A model generated the notes under the pieces. That model saw only the letters and a list, made by a program, of their open reading frames with translations, made no database searches and was not told the origin of the DNA. This document shows positions 10,088-21,545 of a stretch of DNA of 64,000 nucleotides, in pieces. Positions within the stretch are counted from its first letter, which is position 1, and every line of letters begins with the position of its first letter. The position numbers and the translations under genes are program-made. The DNA is from Pycnopodia helianthoides (taxonomy: Eukaryota; Echinodermata; Asteroidea; Forcipulatida; Asteriidae): contig CM063253.1 of the NCBI GenBank assembly GCA_032158295.1, positions 2,759,001-2,823,000 on the forward strand, written 5' to 3'.

Positions 10088-11767
10088 AGTGAAGTTGTTT
10101 TTGAGCTCACATGACACTGGGTGTGGGACAGCTGTACGCGAGAAATCAATACCAAAGGCAACTGAATAAACGTCTCAAGAAAAAAAAACTAAGAACTATG
10201 AATTTCAACCCATTTGTACGACCGGGACATACCACAAAAGGCCTACACTATTATGGTGTGACAATAAAAACGTGTGGGTGTTCCCAACCAAACATCCACC
10301 AAGTCTGCCAGTCTATAAATTGTGCTAAAAATATTAATACAAATATTAACAGTCATATCAATTGATGTATCAAGAGGTATATCCCCAGATATCGATTTAC
10401 TAACATACATGTTTTCATATTCCATGTCATTTTCTCCGTATGCATTTCACATTGTAAACCACTTACAAATACGTGGCCTATACATAAGTTTGTCGACTTT
10501 GGGGTTTTGAAATAAAATATTAAAAAACATAAAGACTCTCATAGAGTGATTTTCAAACCATTCGAAGATGCACCACAATTTTTCGTCGATTGAATCGTTT
10601 GGCTAATAATAACGGATTGGAGGGAAATTCAATACACTCTTTTAAAAAAAATCTCCCTGGTCAGAATTGAACCAGTTCAAGACTGACCCATTTTGATTTC
10701 AGAAAACCCAGAATCCGTGTTAAAATGACACAGAAATGGCTCAAACTGACGCAGAATCCGAGCTACAATCAAATGTTTCAACCAGTCTCCTGGGTCAGCC
10801 TGGCCCAGAAATGGGTCAGAACCTCCTTGAACCCGGGATCCGGGTCAGTCCGGACCCGGATCCGGGTCAATCCGGACCCGGATCCGGGTCAATCCGGACC
10901 CGAGAATGTTTAGAGTATAGCATGGAGTTAAAACTCGCCATGGTATACCTGTACACGTAACTTAATATTATTCTACAAACATTCATGAGGCCATAGGACA
11001 CAAAAAGAACTGGGTGCAAATAAAGACCTTTTTCATCGTAAATGGTACGTGGACTTTGCATTTGGGGTTTAAAATCAAAGTAATTTTGTTTAAAACGGCT
11101 TCTACTTTTTTTTCAGAAAATCGATCAACTGTGGAAACATTCGGTTTTACGATTTTTTCTGATTTTTTTTGTTCTTCTCCCTCGTCTTCTTTTTACCCCA
11201 CACACGTTTGTGTGAAACTTAAGCTTGCAATGGATTCGCATGTCGATTATTGTCACAAATTATATGAATGAAACAACTCGGACAATACGAACATCAAAAT
11301 GAACATTATACCCCGAATCGACCATCAAAAGAAATGCTTTGTCACAATGTTGCCGAAGCCCAAATACGGTAGCGCCAGTAAATAAAGGTACCAAAAGTTT
11401 TTTTTAAATATATTTTGGGACACATTATAGGAATGGCTCTGCTTTGAATGAGCCATTGTGACGTCACCTTAGCACGGAGGGTGCGAAGGCAGTTTCGTAT
11501 TACCCGCACACAATTCGAGACCTGCTTAAATGACACATTTCTGACGTACATTGCACCGATAAGTCCCAATCAATAGGCTATCGCAGAAAATGCATCTGAC
11601 GTAATTAATGGCAACTTTTGATGTCGTAAAATAACTAGCTGAAATGGTTTTAAATTAAAAACAGCATTTTAATTTTTTAAATACGTGATTTCGGCATTTC
11701 CGATGTTAAGTACACCGCTGGGGTTATATAGGGAAAAAACATTTGCATGCGAGATTTCATAATTAAT
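10088..11767. other. AT-rich sequence, no gene seen apart from the element at 10632-10916
   Basis: Only short, unremarkable open frames. 11340-11570 has moderate GC but no exon structure I can support. Confidence 0.4.
10632..10916. mobile_element. GGGTCA-rich element family J, copy 2
   Basis: actcttttaaaaaaaatctc at the left and gaatgtttagagta at the right. The interior is rich in gggtca and tgaccc, with a tandem gacccggatccgggtcaat block at 10835-10905. Confidence 0.6.
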
Positions 11768-12189
11768 TTAAAGTTATTATACAAAATTGTATAAAAACAT
11801 CGTTGTTTAAATTTAGTCTTAAACCTAACTGATTATGAAGTTCATACTCGAACCATTTTTTGCTGTAAAATATTTCCCTCTAAAATGAAGTCACATTCGA
11901 GAAAACTGTATCTGAAAAAAAAAAATATTTTTTTATTACAAAAATAAATAAATACAATTATTTTACCGCAACAGCTGCTTTCGGTTGTTACAACCAAAAT
12001 TAAGGACAATGTGTTTACGTGCATGGGTTTTCGCTATTTTCTTTCGACTCACACCACGGATTTAAACCCAAATTTTCACAGGTTTGTGTTACGATTTTCA
12101 CATTTCATGTATATCATAGTTGGTCACACAAAACATGAACACTGTCTGTGGCTATTTCATGAGCTCTTTTAATCCTCTGTAATACCTTT
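11768..12189 (+). mobile_element. MITE family B, copy 2
   Basis: Left end ttaaagttattatac, then gattatgaagttcatactcg and aacatgaacactgtctgtgg, ending ctgtaatacctttc. Ends are decayed. Confidence 0.6.
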
Positions 12190-12659
12190 CTCAGTATGTC
12201 TAATAACAACAGTTACAACCCCTCGCGGTAAATCACATGCCCCGATAGGCGTGCCATACTATTTACATCAAGTGAAATAACTTAAATCCCCTCGGAAACG
12301 GCCGGATATATCCGCATTTATTCTTGTAACTATACTATATTTATAACCATAACTACTGCGGTTTAAATTTAGCAAAACGAATAAACATTGTAGAAAGAGA
12401 TACTTCCAAGTCTCCCACATCATTGGAAAGTATTCCCGTCAGACAGCAGTCCGTTTGTTAGTAAGGTTTGTATATCTACAGTTGTTGCAATTTATGATAT
12501 AAGTCCCCATGATATCTCAGTGTCCAATCCGCCTTCAAGTTTTTTTTTTATAGGGTGCTTTGGCGAGACCTTCTATTGGAATCACAACAGTGTTGTGTGC
12601 TTTAATTGTGTACCCTTTGTTTTAATTTGAGACAAGTTCTTAAGCCGAGTATCTGTAAC

Positions 12660-13034
12660 TTAAAGGAACGTTACAGAAGTGGCAAGTAAAATTTTCTTTA
12701 AGATCACAGATTTACATAACACTTAAACGGTCTAATGATGATGATAGTAGAAAACATCCCTTGAAATATTTCTGTCTGAAATGACATATTTGATGAGAAA
12801 TAAATCAAACTAATTTCCGATTGGAGTTTATCGCTCATGAGCGTTTTATTCATGCATTGTATAACACATGCAAATTTGTAATCGGTTTTGCACTATTTTC
12901 TCGTGACCCAGATGGCCGATCGATCTCAAACTTCTACAGGTTTGTCAGTTTATGTATATGGTGGATTACATAAAGTGCTTACACCGCCAGCAACTGTTTT
13001 GTTAGCAACAACCAATTCTGTAATGTTCCTTTAA
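12660..13034 (-). mobile_element. MITE family A, copy 2
   Basis: ttaaaggaacgttacagaag at the left and aattctgtaatgttccttta at the right. Reverse orientation to copy 1. The core cactattttctcgtgaccca is intact near 12890. Confidence 0.8.
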
Positions 13035-13342
13035 CTCTGCTGACTGAATAGAGAACCATCCTAAGGGTGTCTAACAAAGTGCTGAGGGGTACCATGCAGG
13101 GAGACATGTTGCCACTCTCATTTTGAGGGGGGCCTAAATTCATGAAGTTACACAAATGCAACAAGAAGCGCATACGGTGGAGAGGACCTTTTTCCCCCCG
13201 GTCAGCTTTGCAATACGTGGATCATTGGTGTAGCAACGTGTCATGCATTGCCCGTCAGTGTGAGGACATTTTTTAATACCGTTAAGTACAGTAGCAAATC
13301 TGTGACTGTTCTATTATTATAACCACATCCCAAATCATGGAC

Positions 13343-13357
13343 TGCAGAGGGCGCTGT
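13343..13357 (+). promoter_or_regulatory. CTCF-core-like site
   Basis: tgcagagggcgctgt resembles the bilaterian CTCF core CAGAGGGCGC. It lies about 1 kb from the gene start at 14422. Single-motif evidence only. Confidence 0.2.
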
Positions 13358-13845
13358 CATACTTGGAGCATCACGAATTGCCAACATCAAATTGAGCACC
13401 ACGGTGCACAACGGCTCTATGATGCAACGCAGTTACTGGTTCAACACAAAATCTTATTTCACTATGAAGAGAATTTTTAAAAGTTACTTAAGTCACAAGG
13501 CAAGGTGTTCCTACACCTTCCATGAGTGTACGTGGTCCTCGCTCTTTGATGGTGGTAAACAAATCTAGCTTTAGCTCCAACAGAGAGTCCAACAAATTAA
13601 CCGTTTAATGATCAAATGAGGGCGGTCGACTACCTTCAATAAACTATTTTTTGTTATCCGTGGGATATGGTTAAAAATCCCGGTTTATTGCAACGTAAAC
13701 AACTCCTTGCAACCGTTGCCAACCACGAATCAAACAGGGACCTGCTTGACAGTTGCACGAACAATTATTCATACATTCTTAGTCAACAAAGCCTCGTATG
13801 GAAACGACAAACCAACTTTTAAAAAAGACAATGAAGAAATTTTAG

Positions 13846-14008
13846 TTTAAGTGGTAGGAAAACCCTGTAAGGAAAACCCTCGCAATCATCAGGTAGGGAC
13901 AAAAAACCCAATCCATATGCAATGCAAGGCTCTAGTCCGGGAATCGAACCAGGGTCCACAGAGATGAAAGGCAGGGGGGAAAACCCATTGAGCCAGCCTG
14001 AATGCCCC
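13846..14008 (-). mobile_element. tRNA-derived SINE (family with CAGGCTGGCT head), minus
   Basis: The reverse complement has head caggctggctcaatggg, B-box-like ggttcgattcccgg and body gattgggttttttgtccc, tacctgat, gagggttttcc. Two further copies lie at 40018-40150 (plus) and 57118-57290 (minus). Confidence 0.65.
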
Positions 14009-14278
14009 ACTATTCTCCACCAAACAATCATTTAACTTAACAAAGATTTTGCATTCCTGGACACATACGGGACAACAAATAATACACTATAACTATTGAT
14101 TAAGAACATTTCTTCTTCTTCTTGCTAAACTGACGATAGATTGTACACATTTTTAATCGAACCAGGTTATCCATGCAATACCATTGGCTGCATCTAGGTT
14201 CGAGTACAGGAACACGACTGTGCCTGCCCAAGGGTGTTGTTGTGTTCGAGAATCTGTTTATTTGAGTGACTTTCCTAC

Positions 14279-14422
14279 CTGATGATTGCACGACTTGGCG
14301 AGGGAAATGAAGGCTCCGGCAGCAAACAGCTTACTCCAAGCTATACGTAAGCGCATAAATCTGTCGATGATCTCCGTAGATGACATCTTGGAGCCACAAA
14401 TCTGCTGTGTTTCCGCGCTCAT
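14279..14422 (-). CDS. First coding exon of an unidentified protein gene
   Basis: From ATG at 14422 the minus strand reads 48 codons and ends in phase 0 at a good donor, CATCAG then gtaggaaag. The peptide starts MSAETQQICGSKMSSTEIID, then RFMRLRIAWSKLFAAGAF, then ISLAKSCNHQ. I do not recognise it. The second half is amphipathic and could be helical. The start is supported by promoter-like sequence just upstream: an NRF1-like site, a CRE-like half and a YY1-like site within 65 bases. The gene would run to lower coordinates, and an open frame ending at 6529 is a possible last exon. It is divergent from the tRNA-Arg gene about 330 bases away. No intervening exons could be fixed with confidence. 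The exon call rests on start context, open frame, donor and promoter, not on homology. Confidence 0.6.
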
Positions 14423-14590
14423 CTTCCCAACACGACGTCATTGTGCGCATGCAGAAAAGCAAATCAAAATTTTCAATATGGCGCCAAGTGTTGGTTAGCT
14501 GTTCTATTTCCGCAGGGCAAAATTGCAAGTAGTTGTAAGGAATCCGCACACGCCCGCGGTTGCAGGCAGAATGTAATTGGTTCGTTCTGT
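14423..14590 (-). promoter_or_regulatory. Promoter-like region of the gene starting at 14422
   Basis: On the minus strand, moving away from the ATG, I see a CRE-like atgacgtc (14434-14441), an NRF1-like tgcgcatgca (14444-14453), a YY1-like atatggcgcc (14477-14484), a GC-rich cgcccgcgg near 14550 and a CCAAT box (ATTGG on plus, 14576-14580). This is a typical TATA-less housekeeping set in animals. The start site itself is not visible. Confidence 0.5.
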
Positions 14591-14755
14591 ACTTTAGCTA
14601 TGGGGTTTGTAAAAACAATGTTATGTCTCGGAAATAAGTAAAGATCCTATTAGTTCAGTTCGTGAGTTGTTTTGGTTTCTTCAACAATTACTACAAGCGT
14701 TTATCGAGCGCCAGTAATACTAACTGACATTAACTGACCCTAGTGAACACAAACT

Positions 14756-14828
14756 GGCCCTGTGGCCTAATGGATAAGGCGTCAGTCTCCGGAGCTGAAG
14801 ATTGTGGGTTCGAGTCCCACCAGGGTCG
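14756..14828 (+). tRNA. tRNA-Arg (anticodon CCG)
   Basis: A complete 73-base cloverleaf with no intron. The acceptor arms GGCCCTG and CAGGGTC pair fully and are followed by discriminator G. The D arm is GCC...GGC. The anticodon stem TCAGT/GCTGA has one T-G pair and the loop is CTCCGGA, giving anticodon CCG (codon CGG, Arg). The T arm is GTGGG TTCGAGT CCCAC. Both internal Pol III boxes are intact: A box TGGCCTAATGG and B box GGTTCGAGTCC. The sequence is close to vertebrate tRNA-Arg-CCG. Unlike the tRNA-like SINE heads elsewhere in the window, it has no SINE body attached and no stem mismatches beyond one G-T pair, so it is probably a working gene. Confidence 0.95.
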
Positions 14829-14843
14829 CTCGATCAGTTCGTA

Positions 14844-14847
14844 TTTT
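14844..14847 (+). terminator. Pol III terminator of tRNA-Arg
   Basis: A TTTT run 16 bases after the tRNA discriminator base, in the usual place for Pol III termination. Confidence 0.6.
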
Positions 14848-15611
14848 GTACTCGGACCTTATCTGCAATAAAAAGCACTTTTATTATTTTGTAAGTTTGG
14901 GCCGATGAGTTGAAGCAATACCCCCTACATGATTGAGATCTAGGCCACAGTGTGTAAACACACCGTTAATTAATTTAATCGTGATATATAAATTATTGAT
15001 TGAGTCAAACTATAATGACATTAAGAGGCCAAGATGGTGGTCACATCATAATGTTTAATAACATTCAGCTGGAGGGAAGCGAAACTCCATCTCGTGTCTG
15101 TTCGTTTTATAAAATGCTCCACGCCAAAATGCACACTGTGCTCGAACATCGACTGGTGCTTTTCCAGTCGATTTCTCTAATACAGGTAAACACCTATAGA
15201 TCTCTTTATTTTGCTACGAAGTGTCAGGCAAACGGTTCCATACTCTCGGGCATTATTATTCATGTAACATTTATCAAACTCGGTTCATAGCGTTGCATAG
15301 TACAAAGGCTTTCAGACACGAATAAAACCCCCGGTGGCTATTTCATGTTTCGTTTTAGTTCATCATCACGGATAACTCTGTTTTTAATTCCAGTAAATAC
15401 GTGACGATACATGAATATCGAATTTGATGGCAATAATCTCATCGAGTCATCACTTTGGAAACGAGTCATCCTTTGTGGCCAATTGTTATAGCTAAGTAAT
15501 TTTAATTAATTAATAGACATTGCAGTGTAGAGTAGGCCTACCCACTCACTCCCCCGCAATTGCTATTTTAAAATTAAAACATAAATTATGTTGTTTATAA
15601 AGTCAGGCATA

Positions 15612-15740
15612 AATAGTGCCAAAACTAGGGTAAAATTTAAGGGGGGGGGGCAAAAGGGGGGTGCACCTTTTTTTTCTGGGGGCACCTCTGGCCAATTAAG
15701 AACTGAATAGTTTTTGTTGGCATTTTTCCTGAGCAAGCCC
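15612..15740 (-). repeat. G-run repeat related to 3390-3510
   Basis: The reverse complement of ggggcaaaaggggggtgcac, tctgg and ggccaattaagaactg matches 3390-3510. The MITE at 15742 follows directly. Confidence 0.55.
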
Positions 15741-15741
15741 T

Positions 15742-16118
15742 TTAAAGGGAAGGTTTACGTTTGGTCATCACTCTGAAAATTCATGGCAATCGAAACAGCT
15801 TTCGATAGTATAAAGCATTTTGATAAATATTTCAATTCAAAATAGTTTGGATACGGAAAAAGATGTCAGTTTTTATCTCCCAAAATTTGAATCTGAGAAA
15901 CGTTTCTGTCACGTTTCTCAGATTGTGTATTCCTATTAGGGATTATTCTTCATGCGTGGACATAACCGCTCCAGAAATGTGGCGATATCTCAAAAAACGA
16001 CCACCTTTTGAAATGAAATTTTCACCGGTTAGTTTTGTTGTAGGCCTACATTATCTACATTTATATGGGATTAAAACAATCGAACGGTTCCAAAACCCAA
16101 AGGTATACTTTGCCTTTA
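15742..16118. mobile_element. MITE family H, copy 2
   Basis: ttaaagggaaggtttacgtt to aaggtatactttgccttta. Contains an internal hairpin, gagaaacgtttctgtc with acgtttctcag. Confidence 0.7.
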
Positions 16119-16164
16119 CCCGCTCTCTTTATGTCATTTACTTTTCTTTTCTTTTGTTTAATTA

Positions 16165-16375
16165 AAGATACTCTGCCGTGGAGGTAAAACAAGTTACATT
16201 AGCTGCGTGTAAGTAAAAAAATAAATTTAAAAACACTAAAAATACAACATAAAAACTCATAAAATGTAACTATTTCATTCGGGTAAATCTCAAAAGTCAA
16301 GATGGGGGGGCACCCAGGGGACACGGACATCAATTGGGGGCACGTGGTGTCCCTCCCCCCCCCCTTGTTACGCAA
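16165..16375 (-). repeat. Inverted copy of the 390-bp unit's right part
   Basis: The reverse complement reads like 2560-2760: a C run, cacccat, gagatttacccgaat, atgagtttttatgttg and cctccacgg. Confidence 0.6.
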
Positions 16376-16471
16376 CTGAAAATAAATCCTTATTACATGG
16401 ATTCTCTCTTAGTTTTTTTCTTTAGTCTTTTTTTTCTCAGTTTTGTTTTCTTCTTGTTTTGGGGGGCTTTA

Positions 16472-16556
16472 ATGGGGTGTTTGTTTGTTTGTTTGTTTGT
16501 TTGTTTGTTTTTTGGGTGTGTTGGGACTTGTTTGTTTGTTTTGGTGGTTTTTTTTT
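16472..16556 (+). repeat. TTTG microsatellite
   Basis: (TTTG)n with a few interruptions. Confidence 0.9.
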
Positions 16557-16559
16557 AAT

Positions 16560-18649
16560 CAGCATGTACTGACGGGAGTTTACTCTGTGATTGTGAATAG
16601 ACTACAAATCTACGCATATAGATTAACACCGCCTTTACCACTGTACCCAATGAAACACGCATGTGTTATTAGGGTACACACAGTTTACATTGAAACATGG
16701 TGCAGTCAGCGCTGCCTCGTCGTCGGTACACGAATGATGAGCGCCGAGCTCAAGGCCAAGGAGACGAGGGTGAGGTAGATTGATGGAGAGAGGATGCCGG
16801 TCACATAAGACGGGGGGGGGGTGGGAGGAAGGTTGATTGCGAGCACGGTGAGAAACGAGTCCGATCCTATTGATAGTCAGCGGTTAAAGGCTTCCCGTTG
16901 ATTTCATGCATCATCAGCTGTGGTCTGCCAGCGATACAGGCAGACTGACAGACGGATGCTAGTGGCTATTTAGAGGCACATCGCCTACTCTCTCTCAAGT
17001 TCTTAAGGGTTATATTAATTTTCTTTTTTAATCATTACCATTTTTCAATTCTGACGATTATTAATCAAAGTCCCTTATAATATTGATCATTAGTTTAATA
17101 AGTAACTCCTAGAAGCAAGATGTGACCAAGTCCATTATTGCTTCCAAACTCGTTCACTCCAAACCTATTGGCCCTAATTTTTTATCTCTTCAGAAAGGCA
17201 CTCGATCATTAGGCAGACCCACTTTTTCTCATCCTTCTTCCCTGTGAAATGTATTGATTTCAGCGAGAGCTAAAATGAAATCGAATCGCATCGCGCTGTG
17301 AAACGATTCATGCGATTCAACCTCGGTCTCATCGCAGTAATCAAACCTTTTTTCGGGGTGGCTCGGTACTCCCAAGCAGAACGACTGTTTCCTGAAACAT
17401 TAGACTGTTCTATTCATGTGGACAATAAACAATGCATAACAGACAGGTTGATGTATGCTAATTAATTAACAATAATATTGTGACATGCTGATGACGCTCA
17501 ACCCGCTAATTACCGCGAGGGGTCGTTCTCCAGACTAATATTGCATCTGTGGCGATGGCATCAAAGAGTCGTCGTGTTATCTATACGAGCGGTTCATCTA
17601 GCTATACTACACCGACTCGTGGTAGGTGATACGATTGTAGGCTAATTATTACAGTACCGCACACCTGCTACTGCTATTGAATTTTTCCTCCAGATATTTC
17701 TACTCAAGATTGGACTGACCGACGGCTAAATAATGTTCCCCCAAAAAATACAATTCGTCCACACTGAGGATCAGGCTGTGTGTATGGGATGGTGGGAAAG
17801 GTCTTCAAATGATTACAAAATGATTACGACTGATTGATTGACATTTAATTACGTCGACGTTACGTCATAGAATAGTCACAACCTGTCGTTCACACAGAAC
17901 GAGAGTTGGAAATTATCCACAAATTGTACGGTTGAGCTTTTCATTATAAAAAGAAATAATACAAAATAACTCCATGAAACAGTAGTCTGGTCAACACTAT
18001 GACAATCAAAAATTGCAGCCTCAGCCTGAGCGTGCAGTTGAGCGGTTGGGGATTGACCTGTCCAAGTCACCTGACTCGGTATGCATGGAGTCTTTATGGG
18101 AGATGCGATGTGACGGTTACAAATTATGGAGTCACATTAGATTACATTGTATGAGTTCACTTAACTTTGAACTCCGTTTGGACCATCGGCTTCCCAGTCA
18201 AGTTAAATACCATAACACATTTAAACTTACTCTCATTTTGGGGGGAATTAAAAGGAATTCGGGGAATCCGCTTTGGGGGCTATTAGACTTTGAACCAAAA
18301 AAAGAACTTGGAAATTTGAAAGTAATAAATAATCAAAAACGTGCACGGAAATTATTTATTGTGTTCATTAATAATAAAATATGAGTTAAAAGTTCCTACT
18401 CCTTGCCGTAATGACGAGCTTTCTGGTCAAATTTCAACTGTTAAACTGCTCAGATTCACTTCTTTAAAAATCGAGTTTATTTATCAAGTTTCAAAACAGT
18501 ATTTTGTGATAATGCTGTCATTAGGAATTTCATTAAATTCTACCGAAAGACGCTAAGATTGTGAAAACTTCCTGAGTAAATTAAAGCCCGACGTCGCTGA
18601 TTTAGTTCGGGACTTGCCTTTTCTGTCGCTGTGTCTCTTAGTCAACTAA
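16560..18649. other. Mostly single-copy-looking sequence with weak exon candidates
   Basis: 16697-16774 is a possible plus-strand first exon (MVQSALPRRRYTNDERRAQG...), and 18019-18078 a possible internal exon. Between them, 17260-17640 has many TAAT and CGAT motifs and could be regulatory. None is firm. Confidence 0.25.
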
Positions 18650-19040
18650 ATTTGTTAAATTTTGTTGAAGCTGACAAAATAGTCGCAGTGTTCATATTTT
18701 GTGTGATCGACCACATACATGAAATAACAAACCAGTGAAAGTTAGTGCTTAATCCGTTGTGTGAGTCAGGAGAAAATAGGAAAAACCATGCACACATTTT
18801 CAGCATGTAAACACATTGTGCTTAATTTTTATTGTAACAACCATAATCAACTGTTGCATTTTTATTTTTTGCTTTTTTAGGTCTCAGATACAGTATTCTC
18901 GAATATGACCTTAATTTGAGAGGGAATTTTTTTCACAGAAAAAGTGGTTCTTGTATGAACGTCATAATCAGAAAGCTTTCAGACTAAAATTAGATGTTGA
19001 TATGTTTGTTATCCTAACCAATCCTGTATAATACCTTTAA
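18650..19040 (-). mobile_element. MITE family B, copy 3
   Basis: Reverse orientation, with gacaaaatagtcgcagtgtt near the left end and aatcctgtataatacctttaa at the right end, given as landmarks. The left terminal repeat is lost. Confidence 0.6.
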
Positions 19041-19375
19041 TATAATAGGTCATGTTCAGGGCTACATGAACTTGCCCGCTCTGCCAATAGCAGGAGCCAT
19101 CAGGATAGATCCTGCAGTAAGAAGCATAACTCGTGCACAGAACAACTTGCATCGCGTTAGCAATTTAATACCCAGGTGTTATATGGTTGTACTAACTCGA
19201 CTTTCCCTGAAAATAATCAACCTATGCAATGATTTCATTATCTTGTATATAATGGCATGCATAACGATTGCACTCCAAATAAAAATGTTACTGTACGCAT
19301 CATAAAAACACAGAAATTTAGTTTCCATTGGCACTTAAGATTAGAACAAGATGCTTCGATCTTGTAAGGTCAGGG

Positions 19376-19856
19376 CAGTTTTCCTTAAGAGGGTCTCCAA
19401 GGTCAAATTCAGTTTTGTGTGGCACTCTTTTTCCAATAGAAAGAGCTCTCGTGAAAGTGGGGGCAACATTACAAGTCTCTTAACCTCAAGTTAAAATGAT
19501 GCAAAACGTCATTTTTACAGTGACACTCTTTCAGAGCAAAATGTGAAACATGACGCCATCGGACTTCAGAAACAAATGGGTCATGTACATTTCCAAAGAG
19601 GAGTTTCGACGCCAGACATCAGCTCAAATTCAATCCGTTTTGATTAAATATGATTAGAATTCAGAAATGAACTACACATATATTTGAAATGTGAAACCAT
19701 CGAACATTTTTAGGGGTATCAAACACAGTGGCATTTTACACCATTTTAACGTGAGGTTTTTTAAGAGACTTTCACTGAGGACTCTGTCTATTGGAAAATG
19801 AGTGGATCGCAAAACTGAGTTTGACCTCGGAGCCCTCTCTTTAATAAAAGGCACCT
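19376..19856. mobile_element. Element with about 150-base imperfect terminal inverted repeats
   Basis: aggtcaaattcagttttgtg and tttttccaatagaaagag on the left are matched inverted by cttttccaatagacagag-type sequence on the right (19780-19850). The arms continue through tctcttaacctcaagttaaa. About 480 bases. Confidence 0.6.
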
Positions 19857-20033
19857 CTGTACTGTGAGGGGGAATTGTAATTTCTACTAGAACATTTCAC
19901 GGGGCACCAAGGCGATGAGGCAGGTGCATAGAGGCAATTGCCTTCGTTGCCTAAAGTACCCAAGCCTGTACACCATGAATACAGAACGATAGTAACTTTT
20001 ACAACTAGATTTTTTTTTTTTTGTATTTCACAG

Positions 20034-20078
20034 GTATCAGAGCTAAAGAAACTTCTCCTTGAAGAAGTGAGGAAATAA
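20034..20078 (+). CDS. Possible terminal exon of a small plus-strand gene
   Basis: A strong polypyrimidine tract and acceptor (a 12-base T run, then gtatttcacag) precede 14 codons and a stop, VSELKKLLLEEVRK, in phase 0. The peptide would form a charged helix. No AATAAA is visible in the next 100 bases. Weak phase-0 candidates upstream on the same strand are 19060-19116 (GYMNLPALPIAGAIRIDPA) and 18019-18078 (PQPERAVERLGIDLSKSPDS). No family is recognised and the gene model is tentative. Confidence 0.3.
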   Translation, partial: VSELKKLLLEEVRK

Positions 20079-20202
20079 GAGTACGTTGTCAATAATTAAT
20101 GATTGCACCATTAAGTATGAATAGCCTGTTAAATTTCTAACTGCATGAATTAATGCATACATTGGAAGTGAGCAACTTAAGCCAATTAGCCCGTGTTTCA
20201 AA

Positions 20203-20278
20203 ATGGCGGTACTGTACGCCGCGCAGAGCGACGGACGGAGCCTGAGGGCCGTTAACAAGCTTTTTCCAGCGTGCACTG
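20203..20278 (+). CDS. Possible first exon with a YY1-like start
   Basis: The start sits in a YY1-like element (caaaATGGCGG), common at start sites of animal housekeeping genes. The frame reads MAVLYAAQSDGRSLRAVNKL then FPACT and meets a donor-like CACTG|gtgaat in phase 1. The stretch is CpG-rich compared with its surroundings. Without splicing it would stop after nine more codons. The minus strand is also open here but has no ATG. I do not recognise the peptide. Confidence 0.3.
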
Positions 20279-20963
20279 GTGAATCATGTGACTCGCATTG
20301 AAACGGCTGACATTGGCATCTAATTCAACGACTACTGATACATGGCATTGCCATGATATTCAATGCCATAAACAAAGTGAACAAGATAAATGATAATCAG
20401 AAAAATTCATAAAAATAAATGACATTGCCGTACAATTCAAAGACACTATAGAAAAACAGATGGCATTGTCTTTAAGCCATGGGGCCTATAGCGGTTTCTG
20501 AAGATGCTACACATCCGGGATGTTTCATCTCCAAACAGAGTGGAGTGGTAGATAGAGTTACCAGCGAATCTTGATTAATTATGCAAGCTACGGAATTACA
20601 ACCAGTGATAAATTTGCGAGTCCAACCATACGTGTTTGCTTGGCGCCAAAAAACTTAAAGGAACGCACGCCTCTCTCTCTCTCTCACTGTGGTACACAAA
20701 CTACTTGATTAAAAAATACCTCATTTACTGTGTGCACCAACACGCTCGTGTTCCATCAAAACACGGCAGAATTAGTCATTTGTTGAGTTTTTGTAATAAT
20801 AACAGCAATGTGACAACATGGATGCTGCCATAATGAGAACAGGTGCTTCGGGGAATTGACTGTGACGCGTCTTGGACTATATATTGAAATGAGCATCTTG
20901 TTTCTCATCACGTGGTCACTCATCCGATTGTTTGGTGGAGATCGAGTCTTGTTCGACCAGAGA

Positions 20964-21214
20964 TCACTCTTGTCGATCATAGTTCACTCTTGTCGACCAT
21001 GGCTCACTTTTGTCGACCATTATTTTTCACTCTTGTCGACGATAGTTCACTCCTGTTGACCATGGTTCACTCTTGTCCAACATGGTTCACTCTTGTCAAC
21101 CATAGTTCACTCTTGTCAACCATTTTTCACTCTTGTCGACAATAGTTCACTCTTGTCGACCATGGTTCACTCTTGTCCCCTATGGTTCACTCTTGTCGAC
21201 AATGGCTCACTATC
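20964..21214 (+). repeat. 20-bp tandem array, about 12 units
   Basis: Unit ttcactcttgtcgaccatgg, with variation at the last six bases and two longer units. It contains repeated GTCGAC. Confidence 0.9.
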
Positions 21215-21329
21215 ATTCTAACTATTATATTCCTCGCCCTACATGCTTCAAGTTTCTCGGATTCTCCGGAACCTTGATTTGCGTGACGAATGTGAATTGA
21301 AATATGAGACGCAGAAACCTTGCTGTCCT

Positions 21330-21414
21330 GCACTCTAACAACTGGTCTGAATTGACCCGGTCACACTGACCTAAATTTCCCTGGTACCCTGAACCGTCTG
21401 ACCCGGGAGTTTAT
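21330..21414. mobile_element. GGGTCA-rich element family J, short copy
   Basis: cactctaacaactggtctga then attgacccggtcacactgac, ending ctgacccgggagttt. An internally deleted relative of the neighbour at 21546. Confidence 0.5.
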
Positions 21415-21545
21415 ATAGACAGTGGTTCGCTTTAATTCTAGTCATAGATTCCTAGCTCTATTATATGCTCCAATATCCATGTATTCTCAGGAACCTTGAT
21501 TTGCATGACGAACATGAATGAGTTAAAAAAAACATCTGTGCTGCA

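Noticed and set aside
18013..18384. A 123-codon plus-strand open frame
   Set aside because: No recognisable family, low-complexity second half and no consistent codon pattern. Only its first 60 bases have exon-like borders.
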